Below are positions 9,924 through 16,246 of a stretch of 20,123 bases of DNA, one piece after another. Source of the DNA: a virus; IMG/VR virus record IMGVR_UViG_3300027911_000079, positions 1 through 20,123 of that record. The stretch is one strand, 5' to 3'. The translations under genes and the position numbers were made by a program. Position 1 is the first letter of the stretch. The number at the start of each line of letters is the position of its first letter. Below the pieces are notes generated by a model, which saw only the letters and a program-made list of their open reading frames with translations, ran no database searches and was not told the origin of the DNA.

Positions 9924-11273
9924 ATGCACATCGTGACAGGCGATTGTCGTGACGCGCTGGCCGTCCTGCCGGCAGAGAGTGTGCATTGCGTGGTGACCTC
10001 TCCGCCCTATTGGGGGCTGCGGGACTACGGCATTGCGCCGACGGTGTGGGGCCGGGAGACGGGATGCGCGCATGTGTGGGGCGATGAAATTATTCGCCGC
10101 GGTCCAGAGTGCGCCTTGTCTCAGGCAGAGCTTTCGGCCATTCGCGAGGAAGAAGAAGAACGGCTTGGTTCTTACGATGAACCGCCACCGAAAATAGAAA
10201 AACCAAAAGCCGGCGCCCGCTGTCGATGCTGCGGCGCCTGGTGCGGCGCCCACGGCCTGGAGCCGACCATTGATCTTTATCTGCGCAATGCTGTCGAGGT
10301 GTTCCGTGCGGTGCGTCGCGTGCTGCGGCCGGACGGGACGCTGTGGCTCAACCTTGGGGACAGCTACGCCCACGGCACGACCACTAACCGCAAGCCATCC
10401 GAAGCTAATGGTAAGCATGGGTACTGGACATCACCGCATATCGTCAATCGCATTGATGGAAGCAGCGACGGCCTCAAAACCAAGGACCTTTGCGGCGTCC
10501 CGTGGCGTGTTGCCTTCGCACTCCAGGCCGATGGCTGGTATCTGCGCCAAGACATAATCTGGCACAAGCCGAATCCGATGCCGGAGAGTACGACGGATCG
10601 CTGTACTAAAGCGCACGAATATCTGTTCCTACTCACCAAGAGGACGCGATACTTTTTTGACGCAGAAGCGATCAAAGAAGACGCCATATATGCCGATTCA
10701 GGACGATCCAGCGCAACCAAAAACAGCCTGAAAGCCAATCGCAAACGCAACGGCAACGACGGTAACGCAGAATCGTTTCGCGCCATCACAGCCAAACGCA
10801 ACAAGCGCTCAGTGTGGACCGTCGCCACCGCACCGTTCCCGGAAGCTCACTTTGCCACGTTCCCGCCGAAGCTGATAGAACCGTGCATCAAGGCCGGTAC
10901 TAGCGAACACGGATGCTGTGGAGCATGCGGGGCGCCATGGCGGCGTGTGACGGAATCTAAATTCATTCCGCAACAGGACGTAAGCTTGGAGCGTGGCGTC
11001 AGAGGCGCTAATGGCCAAAAAGCAATGGACGAAAGCAGTGGACGGGAAGGCTCCTTGCGCGGAACTACGACGGCGGTGACAATAGGATGGCGTCCGAGTT
11101 GTGCATGCAATGCTAACGTCGTCCCGTGTACTGTACTCGATCCATTCGGCGGTGCCGGTACTACAGGACTCGTTTGTAGACATTTACAGCGCAAAGTCAT
11201 TTTGATTGAAGCAAATCCAACCTACGTCGAAATGGCGCGAAAACGCATTCAACCGTATCCATGGGAATTCTGA
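9924..11273 (+). CDS. Beta-class DNA N4/N6 amino-methyltransferase, 449 aa
   Basis: The enzyme transfers methyl from SAM to an exocyclic amino group in DNA. The N-terminus has GDCRDALAVLPAESV and VVTSPPYWGLRDYG (SPPYW, motif IV). Near the C-terminus is LDPFGGAGTTGL (about residues 405-416, SAM-binding motif I), followed by VILIEANPTYVEMARKRI. Motif IV before motif I is the beta order. The SPPYWGLRDY form occurs in N4-cytosine and N6-adenine enzymes, so the base cannot be decided here. The middle contains two Cys clusters (CRCCGAWCG and CCGACGAPW) that may bind zinc within the target-recognition region. The C-terminus is PYPWEF. It sits between SSB and polymerase, pointing to modification during replication. 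The stop overlaps the possible polymerase start. Confidence 0.92.
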   Translation: MHIVTGDCRDALAVLPAESVHCVVTSPPYWGLRDYGIAPTVWGRETGCAHVWGDEIIRRGPECALSQAELSAIREEEEERLGSYDEPPPKIEKPKAGARCRCCGAWCGAHGLEPTIDLYLRNAVEVFRAVRRVLRPDGTLWLNLGDSYAHGTTTNRKPSEANGKHGYWTSPHIVNRIDGSSDGLKTKDLCGVPWRVAFALQADGWYLRQDIIWHKPNPMPESTTDRCTKAHEYLFLLTKRTRYFFDAEAIKEDAIYADSGRSSATKNSLKANRKRNGNDGNAESFRAITAKRNKRSVWTVATAPFPEAHFATFPPKLIEPCIKAGTSEHGCCGACGAPWRRVTESKFIPQQDVSLERGVRGANGQKAMDESSGREGSLRGTTTAVTIGWRPSCACNANVVPCTVLDPFGGAGTTGLVCRHLQRKVILIEANPTYVEMARKRIQPYPWEF

Positions 11274-13231
11274 CGGTGTACCGGGATAGTTTACTTGCTG
11301 ATCTTGAAACGCGGTCGCGCATCGACCTTAAAGCGGCCGGCGCAAGGCGGTATTCTGCGGATGTCTCAACGCAAATTACGACGGCCGTCTGGCAGTACAG
11401 AAATCAGATGAAAACAGCATGTACGGTGCATCCGTCCATAGGTACGCACCCGATAGCCGCACTTTATGACGATATCCGATCTTGCAGCCGTTTTGTGGCT
11501 CATCACGCCAATTTCGACGTGAATGTGCTGCGCCGGCAAAATCCTTTCATTGAAATCCCGCTCTCCAAAATCGATTGCACGATGGGCCGTGCACAGGCCC
11601 TTGCACTGCCCGGTGGTTTGGACCAAGTGTGCATCGCACTCGGTATCAAAGGCAAAGACCCGCGTGGGCGCCAGCTCGTCATGGCGACGTGCAAGCCACA
11701 GCGTAACGGAACGTTCAATGAAGACCTGCAAACGTTTCGCGATCTACTCGAATATAATGCGCAAGATACCCGCTGCCTGATCGAATTGGATAACCGATTG
11801 CCGCCGCTTTCCGAAGCGGAGAGACTCGTTTTTGAACGCACATGGCGTAAAAATGAGATCGGATTGCCGATCGATGTTGGGCTGGCAACTGCGATTGCGC
11901 TACGTCGTCAAGAGATTGAGCAGGAAACCACGCTCAAATTAATGGAATGGACTAACGGTGCGGTCACTAAATTGTCGCAACGTCAACGCATCATTGAATG
12001 GTGCAACAGTGGGAATCGCGCTGCCGGACTGGAGAGCACGCAGAAACACATAATTGCGGACAAGCTCACGGACGAGAACTTGCACCCGGACGTACGGCTG
12101 ATTTTGGAATTGCTCGCGGCCGAAGGCGGCTCCGCGCCACTGAAAGCACAGGCCCTACTTGACCGTCATGTGAACGGTTTTTACAAAGACGCCACTCGCT
12201 ACTTCGGTGCCAGATCGGGTCGCGGTACGTCAGAGGGCGCCAATCTTTTCAATATCGCGCGGCCGTCTGGAAAGTACGATGGCAAAAACGGACGACCGAC
12301 AATCGAGAGCGTGATCGCTGGCCTGAAGCAAGGCTTTCGCTATGACAACAAAGCGCTGACCGATTGCTTGCGAGGCTGCATCGTGGCGCCTCCGGGATGG
12401 ATGATTTGCGACAATGATTTAGCGAATGCCGAATTGCGCATCGCATTGTGGCAAGCTGGCGATCAAGAGCGTCTAAGAATTCTAGAATCCGGCAAAGACC
12501 TGTACATGCACAACGCTATTGATATGTTCAATCTGCCCGTTAGCGCCACAAAAGAGACCTACCCAAAAGAACGTCAAACTGGAAAAAACGTCACGGTCGG
12601 TGGTAACTACCAGCTCGGATGGAAAACATATTTGGCGTTCCTAATAAAAACAGCAGCGGAAAATGGGCTCCGCAAGCATGAACTGACGGAATTAAAAGCA
12701 CGATCGGATATTGAAGGATATCGAAAAGGAAATCCAAAACTCATACAGCTTTGGGATGACCTTAAAACTGCATTTGCATTCGCAATCTACGAGGTACCAG
12801 GCCGTATTTTTCCAGCCGGCAAGATCGCATTTCAGAAAGACACGCATGGAACCGTATGGATGTTACTGCCGTGCGGACGCTCAGTCCCGCACTATTCGGC
12901 ACACGTAACGCATGACGGACAGATGTGTTTTTTCAGAGGGAAATTCGGCGCTATGTTGCGTCAAAAAGCTTTTGGCGGTAGTTTACTGGAAATCTCTTGC
13001 CAGAGTATGACACGTAGTTTAATCACGGCGGCGGAAGCCGATATCGAACGCGAGTTGCCGGACGTAGTGCTGATGCTGGACATATACGACTCGATATTGG
13101 CCCTAGCACCTGCCGCTATAGCGAAAGAGCGCTCTGCGCAGATGCGTGAAATCATGAAACGGTCCCGTTCATGGACGGCAGGACTGCCACTAGGATGCGA
13201 CGGGTACGAAGCGCAACGCATGTCAAAATAG
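11261..13231 (+). CDS. Family A DNA polymerase with 3'-5' exonuclease domain, 656 aa
   Basis: The protein would replicate the phage DNA. Exonuclease: ADLETRS (D14, E16), VAHHANFD (about 80-87) and YNAQD (about 165-169) match Exo I, II and III. Polymerase: NDLANAELR (D386, E391, R393) is motif A, normally DYSQIELR. RQTGKNVTVGGNYQLG is motif B of the phage type. DIYDSIL (D610) is motif C, normally HDE, here with Tyr for His and Ser for Glu. No 5'-3' exonuclease domain is present, as usual for phage polymerases. ATG 11261 overlaps the methylase gene by 13 bases without a ribosome site. GTG 11276, in frame and behind GGGAATTCTGACG, is a good alternative. The neighbours make a replication cassette. 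Confidence 0.93.
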   Translation: MGILTVYRDSLLADLETRSRIDLKAAGARRYSADVSTQITTAVWQYRNQMKTACTVHPSIGTHPIAALYDDIRSCSRFVAHHANFDVNVLRRQNPFIEIPLSKIDCTMGRAQALALPGGLDQVCIALGIKGKDPRGRQLVMATCKPQRNGTFNEDLQTFRDLLEYNAQDTRCLIELDNRLPPLSEAERLVFERTWRKNEIGLPIDVGLATAIALRRQEIEQETTLKLMEWTNGAVTKLSQRQRIIEWCNSGNRAAGLESTQKHIIADKLTDENLHPDVRLILELLAAEGGSAPLKAQALLDRHVNGFYKDATRYFGARSGRGTSEGANLFNIARPSGKYDGKNGRPTIESVIAGLKQGFRYDNKALTDCLRGCIVAPPGWMICDNDLANAELRIALWQAGDQERLRILESGKDLYMHNAIDMFNLPVSATKETYPKERQTGKNVTVGGNYQLGWKTYLAFLIKTAAENGLRKHELTELKARSDIEGYRKGNPKLIQLWDDLKTAFAFAIYEVPGRIFPAGKIAFQKDTHGTVWMLLPCGRSVPHYSAHVTHDGQMCFFRGKFGAMLRQKAFGGSLLEISCQSMTRSLITAAEADIERELPDVVLMLDIYDSILALAPAAIAKERSAQMREIMKRSRSWTAGLPLGCDGYEAQRMSK

Positions 13232-13240
13232 GAGCGAAAA

Positions 13241-13510
13241 ATGAAGCACTTACTCACGATTCTACTTGCAAGTGTGATCTCAACGCAAGCTGCGGCGATC
13301 GATCAAAGCCGACCATACTACCCGCCAAGAGACCCGTACAACGCAGGCCGTTGCGGGTGGTACTACGGCACGCCGGATTGCCCAGGTTCGGGACCGGAAC
13401 GCCCCCTCCGCGAGTGGCGCATGCCGGATTGGAGACATCCTTTCGGTCAACCGGAACCACGGCCATTGCCGCCGCGCGATCCTCGCTACGATCGCCCTGG
13501 AGGCTGGTAA
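13241..13510 (+). CDS. Secreted Pro/Arg-rich small protein, 89 aa
   Basis: TAGGAGCGAAAA gives a strong site nine bases after the polymerase stop. The first 19 residues (MKHLLTILLASVISTQAAA) are a Sec signal peptide: one Lys and one His, a hydrophobic core and an A-x-A cleavage site before IDQ. The mature part of about 70 residues is rich in Pro, Arg, Tyr, Gly and Trp (SRPYYPPRDPYNAGRCGWYY), has two Cys that could form a disulphide, and ends RPLPPRDPRYDRPGGW. Export to the periplasm or surface is likely. A role at the envelope, such as exclusion or lysis help, is possible but not shown. It is probably part of the replication transcript. Confidence 0.75.
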   Translation: MKHLLTILLASVISTQAAAIDQSRPYYPPRDPYNAGRCGWYYGTPDCPGSGPERPLREWRMPDWRHPFGQPEPRPLPPRDPRYDRPGGW

Positions 13511-13514
13511 CGCC

Positions 13515-13691
13515 ATGGAGAAACCCGTTATCCATTTTTACGAATCAAGGATGGAAGGGACGACAATGTGCAACGTCCCTATTTCCAGTCTAGATGACGC
13601 CGAACATTCAGCCAATAGCCGCTTCGTGACTTGCAGAAAATGCTTGAAAGTAGCGGGACTGAAACCTCCTGGGAGGGTTACCCGTGATTAA
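13515..13691 (+). CDS. Small CxxC protein, 58 aa
   Basis: The ATG is four bases after the previous stop, and CTGGAGGCTGG upstream can serve as ribosome site. The protein begins MEKPVIHFYESRMEGTTMCN and ends CRKCLKVAGLKPPGRVTRD. The pattern C-(x20)-CxxC, with NVPISSLDD and NSRFVTC between, resembles that of the next gene (LCGD...NIPISAWG...NERWCSRC), so the two look like small diverged paralogues with one zinc site. The end overlaps the next gene by eight bases, and its GGGAGG (13673-13678) serves the next GTG. Confidence 0.65.
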   Translation: MEKPVIHFYESRMEGTTMCNVPISSLDDAEHSANSRFVTCRKCLKVAGLKPPGRVTRD

Positions 13692-13902
13692 GGATGTTGG
13701 GTTAAAGGTAGCAGAGGGCATACACGGAACTTTCTATTATCATCTGCAACGGCCGTTCGTTCAATTCGGCTTATGTGGTGACCGCGTCATGGGTACCAAC
13801 ATTCCGATATCTGCGTGGGGAACCAAAACGCATGTTAACGAACGATGGTGCTCACGCTGCGAAAAAGCATTGCGCGAAATCGAAAAAGAGAACCACGAAT
13901 GA
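13684..13902 (+). CDS. Small CxxC protein, 72 aa
   Basis: GGGAGGGTTACCC precedes the GTG at 13684, overlapping the end of the previous gene. The protein contains HGTFYYHLQRPFVQFGLCGD, then GTNIPISAWGTKTHVNERWC and SRCEKALREIEKENHE. The single Cys followed after about 25 residues by a CxxC matches the layout of the preceding gene, suggesting duplication. A zinc-binding role is inferred from the Cys pattern. The C-terminal helix is charged. Its TGA overlaps the ATG of the acetyltransferase (ATGA at 13899). Confidence 0.7.
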   Translation: MIKDVGLKVAEGIHGTFYYHLQRPFVQFGLCGDRVMGTNIPISAWGTKTHVNERWCSRCEKALREIEKENHE

Positions 13903-14474
13903 ACGATATGGGCTTGGGCCGTTTCCTGGTCCGCGACATAGCGCCATGGGAAGGGCCGCGCGTATTCGCCATGACCGGCGACCGTGCGGTGATGAAATAC
14001 ATGGGCTTCAAAGTGCACGATACCGTGGACGAGGCGCGTGATCTAATCGCACAGTACCGTAATTCGCCGTCGCGATGGCAGGCTGTGTGTCTTGATGGCG
14101 ATCCCGCAGATATTCTTGGAATCATCGGGTTCGAGGTCCTGGGATACACAGCGGCCGTTACGATCATGTTCCGACGCGACTGGAAAGCGCGCGGTGCCGG
14201 CCGTGAATTTTCAGTGCCGTTCGTCCAGTGGATTTTCACGCATCCGCAAATCTGGCGTGTGTGGGCATACTGCCATCCCGACAACATTGCCGTGCAACGG
14301 GTGCTGGAGCGCATGGGCGCGGAACGGGAAGGATGGCTACGGCGATTCGCGGTCTTCCCGAACCTATCCGCGGAGCCCCAAGACGTCTACAGCTACAGCA
14401 TTGTACGTCAGAACGTAAACGGAGTAGCGGCCAAACCCTGGAACATCGAACCGATACCGCCGCCTTTGGCTTGA
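13899..14474 (+). CDS. GNAT-family N-acetyltransferase (RimJ/RimL-like), 191 aa
   Basis: The family moves an acetyl group from acetyl-CoA to an amine. The N-terminus has GRFLVRDIAPWEGPRVFAMT and MGFKVHDTVDEARDLI, the middle has ILGIIGFEVLG and FRRDWKARGAGREFSVPFVQ (the acetyl-CoA-binding region, in place of the classic Q/RxxGxG/A). The C-terminal part has CHPDNIAVQRVLERMGAERE, a hallmark of RimJ/RimL-type members. The target could be a host or phage protein or a small molecule. It is the last rightward gene and overlaps the leftward ejection-protein gene by 67 bases, tail to tail. It is coupled to the previous gene by ATGA. Confidence 0.85.
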   Translation: MNDMGLGRFLVRDIAPWEGPRVFAMTGDRAVMKYMGFKVHDTVDEARDLIAQYRNSPSRWQAVCLDGDPADILGIIGFEVLGYTAAVTIMFRRDWKARGAGREFSVPFVQWIFTHPQIWRVWAYCHPDNIAVQRVLERMGAEREGWLRRFAVFPNLSAEPQDVYSYSIVRQNVNGVAAKPWNIEPIPPPLA

Positions 14475-15043
14475 GCATTTTTCGCCTGGGCTTCAGCAAT
14501 TTTTTCTTGTGCGCCCATCTGCGCCACGTCAACGCCGGCTTGCTGGCCGGTCACTGTCGTTCCTACGCCGATCGCGCCGAACATGTTTCCGAGAGCACTT
14601 TCGAGTTGTCCGAATTGCTGTTGATTGCCGGTCAGGTAATTGGTGTACGCTTGGTTCGCGAAGGTACTGGCAATCCCTTCATTCGTCGTGGCGAGCGCGC
14701 GCTCGTTGGCACCCGATAACAATTGGCCTCCCGCCGCGGCGCTGCTGTTCTGTACAGTGTCGGCTTGATTGACGACGTATGCCTCGCCAGGCGATCCCTG
14801 GTAGTTCTTCATGAACGTGTTGTAGTTCATGTTCGGATCGGCACCCGCGGTGCCGGCTATCTGGCCGATCATGCCGGATGCCGGGTTCAAGAATGATTGG
14901 CCGAATTGGTTGTACGGCGCTACGGTTCCTCCGAAACGGTCGGCAGTAGCGTTCACGTCACCGAGACCCTTGGCCAAGTCGTCCCCCGCCATGGTGGACC
15001 CGATCACCGTCCCCATTCCTGCGCCGAAACCGGTCACCGACAT
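14408..15043 (-). CDS. Ejection or internal virion protein-like, 211 aa
   Basis: AGAGGATATTTCC precedes the ATG on the - strand. The protein is rich in Gly, Ala, Asn and Gln and low in charge (GFGAGMGTVIGSTMAGDD, NQFGQSFLNPASGMIGQIAG, NANQ-rich middle, and a C-terminal helix VAQMGAQEKIAEAQAKNAQA). Such composition and phrases such as NPASxMIGQI are typical of P22 gp7-like DNA-transfer proteins that leave the virion with the DNA. The assignment relies on composition and on the position downstream of gp4/gp10-like genes. It overlaps the convergent acetyltransferase gene by 67 bases. Confidence 0.65.
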   Translation of the reverse strand: MSVTGFGAGMGTVIGSTMAGDDLAKGLGDVNATADRFGGTVAPYNQFGQSFLNPASGMIGQIAGTAGADPNMNYNTFMKNYQGSPGEAYVVNQADTVQNSSAAAGGQLLSGANERALATTNEGIASTFANQAYTNYLTGNQQQFGQLESALGNMFGAIGVGTTVTGQQAGVDVAQMGAQEKIAEAQAKNAQAKGGGIGSMFQGLAATPFTF

Positions 15044-15055
15044 GGAAATATCCTC

Positions 15056-15108
15056 TTGCAGTGTATGACAGTTTGGACTATTCTACCCGCCATGTCGTCA
15101 AAACGCAA
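15056..15108. promoter_or_regulatory. Overlapping divergent promoters with a TGTCATACAC dyad
   Basis: For the - strand, TTGCGT (15103-15108) and TAGAAT (15080-15085) are 17 bases apart. For the + strand, TTGCAG (15056-15061) and TATTCT (15079-15084) are also 17 bases apart. The two -10 boxes nearly coincide. The dyad GTGTATGACAG at 15061-15071 lies between the + strand boxes and just after the - strand start, and its complement TGTCATACAC recurs at 6125-6134. A repressor bound there could block both directions. The + promoter would leave only a very short leader before ATG 15092. Confidence 0.45.
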
Positions 15109-15292
15109 ACTTATGATATCCGCCCGGATGCCCGTCGATCTCATCGAACGGGTGGACTTTGTCGTGCGGAACATTGACAGCGATACGCTGGCGACACGCA
15201 CGATGGTAATAACCGCGGCCGTTGAATCGTGGTTGCCCAAAGCAGAAAAACGGCTCTGCGAACTTGGCGTACCGCCTCCGAAGCGAAAGTGA
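15092..15292 (+). CDS. Ribbon-helix-helix transcription regulator, 66 aa
   Basis: The protein is a small DNA-binding regulator. LMISARMPVDLIERVDFVVR forms the strand and first helix, and TRTMVITAAVESWLPKAEKR the second helix, the size and pattern of Arc/CopG proteins. These bind DNA as dimers through the strand and often repress their own promoter. The divergent promoter and dyad at 15056-15108 would be the natural target. No ribosome site precedes ATG 15092. An in-frame ATG at 15065 (MTVWTILPAMSS) lacks one too, so translation may be near-leaderless. It is followed after seven bases by the VRR-NUC gene on the same strand, forming a two-gene cassette opposite to the virion operon. Confidence 0.7.
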   Translation: MSSKRKLMISARMPVDLIERVDFVVRNIDSDTLATRTMVITAAVESWLPKAEKRLCELGVPPPKRK

Positions 15293-15299
15293 TCCAGCT

Positions 15300-15746
15300 A
15301 TGGGAAATCGCGTGCAGAAACACGGTCCGGTGAGGTCCGCCCGGGCAATCAATGCGGCCGTTCCGAAGCCCGCAAGAAAGTCTGCAAAGAAGCCTCGCAA
15401 GACCAAAACAGGCGAAAAATGTCTGCACTACTTGTGCCAGCAGTGGCTTGTAAAATCCGGCTTGTGGAATCGATTGCTGATTTTCCACGTACCGAACGAA
15501 CGTCGTGGAAGTGTGGGCGCGGGAGTTCATTTCAAACGGATGGGCGTGCGGCCGGGCGTCGCTGATTATCTCGTGTTCGGCGTGACCTACGATTCGGCCA
15601 TCGAATTGAAAGACGGGAACGGAAAGCAGGACGCAGCCCAGGAAGAATTTCAGCACCGGTGGGAATCAGTCGGCAAGCTGTATTTTGTCGTGCGGAATTT
15701 GGAAGATTTTCAAGGCGTAATCAACGGATTGATGTTGTTCTGTTGA
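15300..15746 (+). CDS. VRR-NUC domain nuclease, 148 aa
   Basis: The family comprises PD-(D/E)XK nucleases that act on branched DNA, such as Holliday-junction-like structures. The first about 40 residues are basic and flexible (KPARKSAKKPRKTKTGEKCL). The core has FHVPNERRGSVGAGVHFKRM, GVRPGVADYLVF (PGxxD) and AIELKDGNGKQDAAQEEFQH (E-x-K plus the conserved Gln), the usual VRR-NUC set. I chose ATG 15300, behind a weak AAAGTGATCCAGC. The frame extends upstream into the regulator gene without a better start. It lies alone with the regulator in the leftward structural region, whereas such nucleases usually sit beside polymerase and DUF2815 genes. Confidence 0.88.
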   Translation: MGNRVQKHGPVRSARAINAAVPKPARKSAKKPRKTKTGEKCLHYLCQQWLVKSGLWNRLLIFHVPNERRGSVGAGVHFKRMGVRPGVADYLVFGVTYDSAIELKDGNGKQDAAQEEFQHRWESVGKLYFVVRNLEDFQGVINGLMLFC

Positions 15747-15761
15747 GTGTCGATCGATCCA

Positions 15762-16244
15762 TCAGAACGGAAACGCCGTCCAGGTGCTCACGGCTGTCTT
15801 GATCCAGATGCGTGCGCCAACTGCGCCGGCAGGGTCCCCATACCAATCCCCAACGGCTCCTAGTCCAGACGCCGGCGCGCCCGCACCGTTGTGCAGGGCA
15901 CCCCCGCGCGCCTGGACGAAGGCCGTTGTGGCAAGCTGCGTCGTGTTGGTTCCCGGAGCTGGCGTCGGCGCGATCGGAACCCCCGTGAACGTGGGCGACG
16001 CGCGCGGTGCAAGCAACGCTTCTGCAGTGGTGGCCCGGGATGTCTCCGCGGTGATTGCAGCCGCGTTGGCTGCTATGTTGGTCGTGTTCGTCGCGACTTG
16101 CGCAGTTGTCGTGCTAAGTCCATTGACGTTGTTAGGGTCGATACCGCCAGCGGCGCTGAGTATAGCTGTAACCTCTATGAGCCATCGGTTCAGCGTCGGA
16201 TCATTGATGGCGATCGGAGGTGGCGGCGGTACTTTCTTGACCAC
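15762..16244 (-). CDS. Small tail-fibre-like coiled-coil protein, 160 aa
   Basis: The GTG at 16244 follows the gp10-like stop by two bases, with GCCGGGAACCTGACT upstream. The frame extends to 16526 but overlaps gp10 and has no better start. The protein starts VVKKVPPPPPIAINDPTLNR, then has Asn/Ala/Thr-rich heptads (TTTAQVATNTTNIAANAAAI, TAETSRATTAEALL) typical of trimeric fibre stalks. SPTFTGVPIAPTPAPGTNTT and QLATTAFVQA follow, a motif seen in many phage tail-fibre proteins. The C-terminus (GAVGARIWIKTAVSTWTAFPF) is beta-like. It is probably a short fibre or a tail-needle/fibre-attachment piece. It ends 15 bases from the convergent VRR-NUC gene. Confidence 0.75.
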   Translation of the reverse strand: MVKKVPPPPPIAINDPTLNRWLIEVTAILSAAGGIDPNNVNGLSTTTAQVATNTTNIAANAAAITAETSRATTAEALLAPRASPTFTGVPIAPTPAPGTNTTQLATTAFVQARGGALHNGAGAPASGLGAVGDWYGDPAGAVGARIWIKTAVSTWTAFPF

Positions 16245-16246
16245 AG

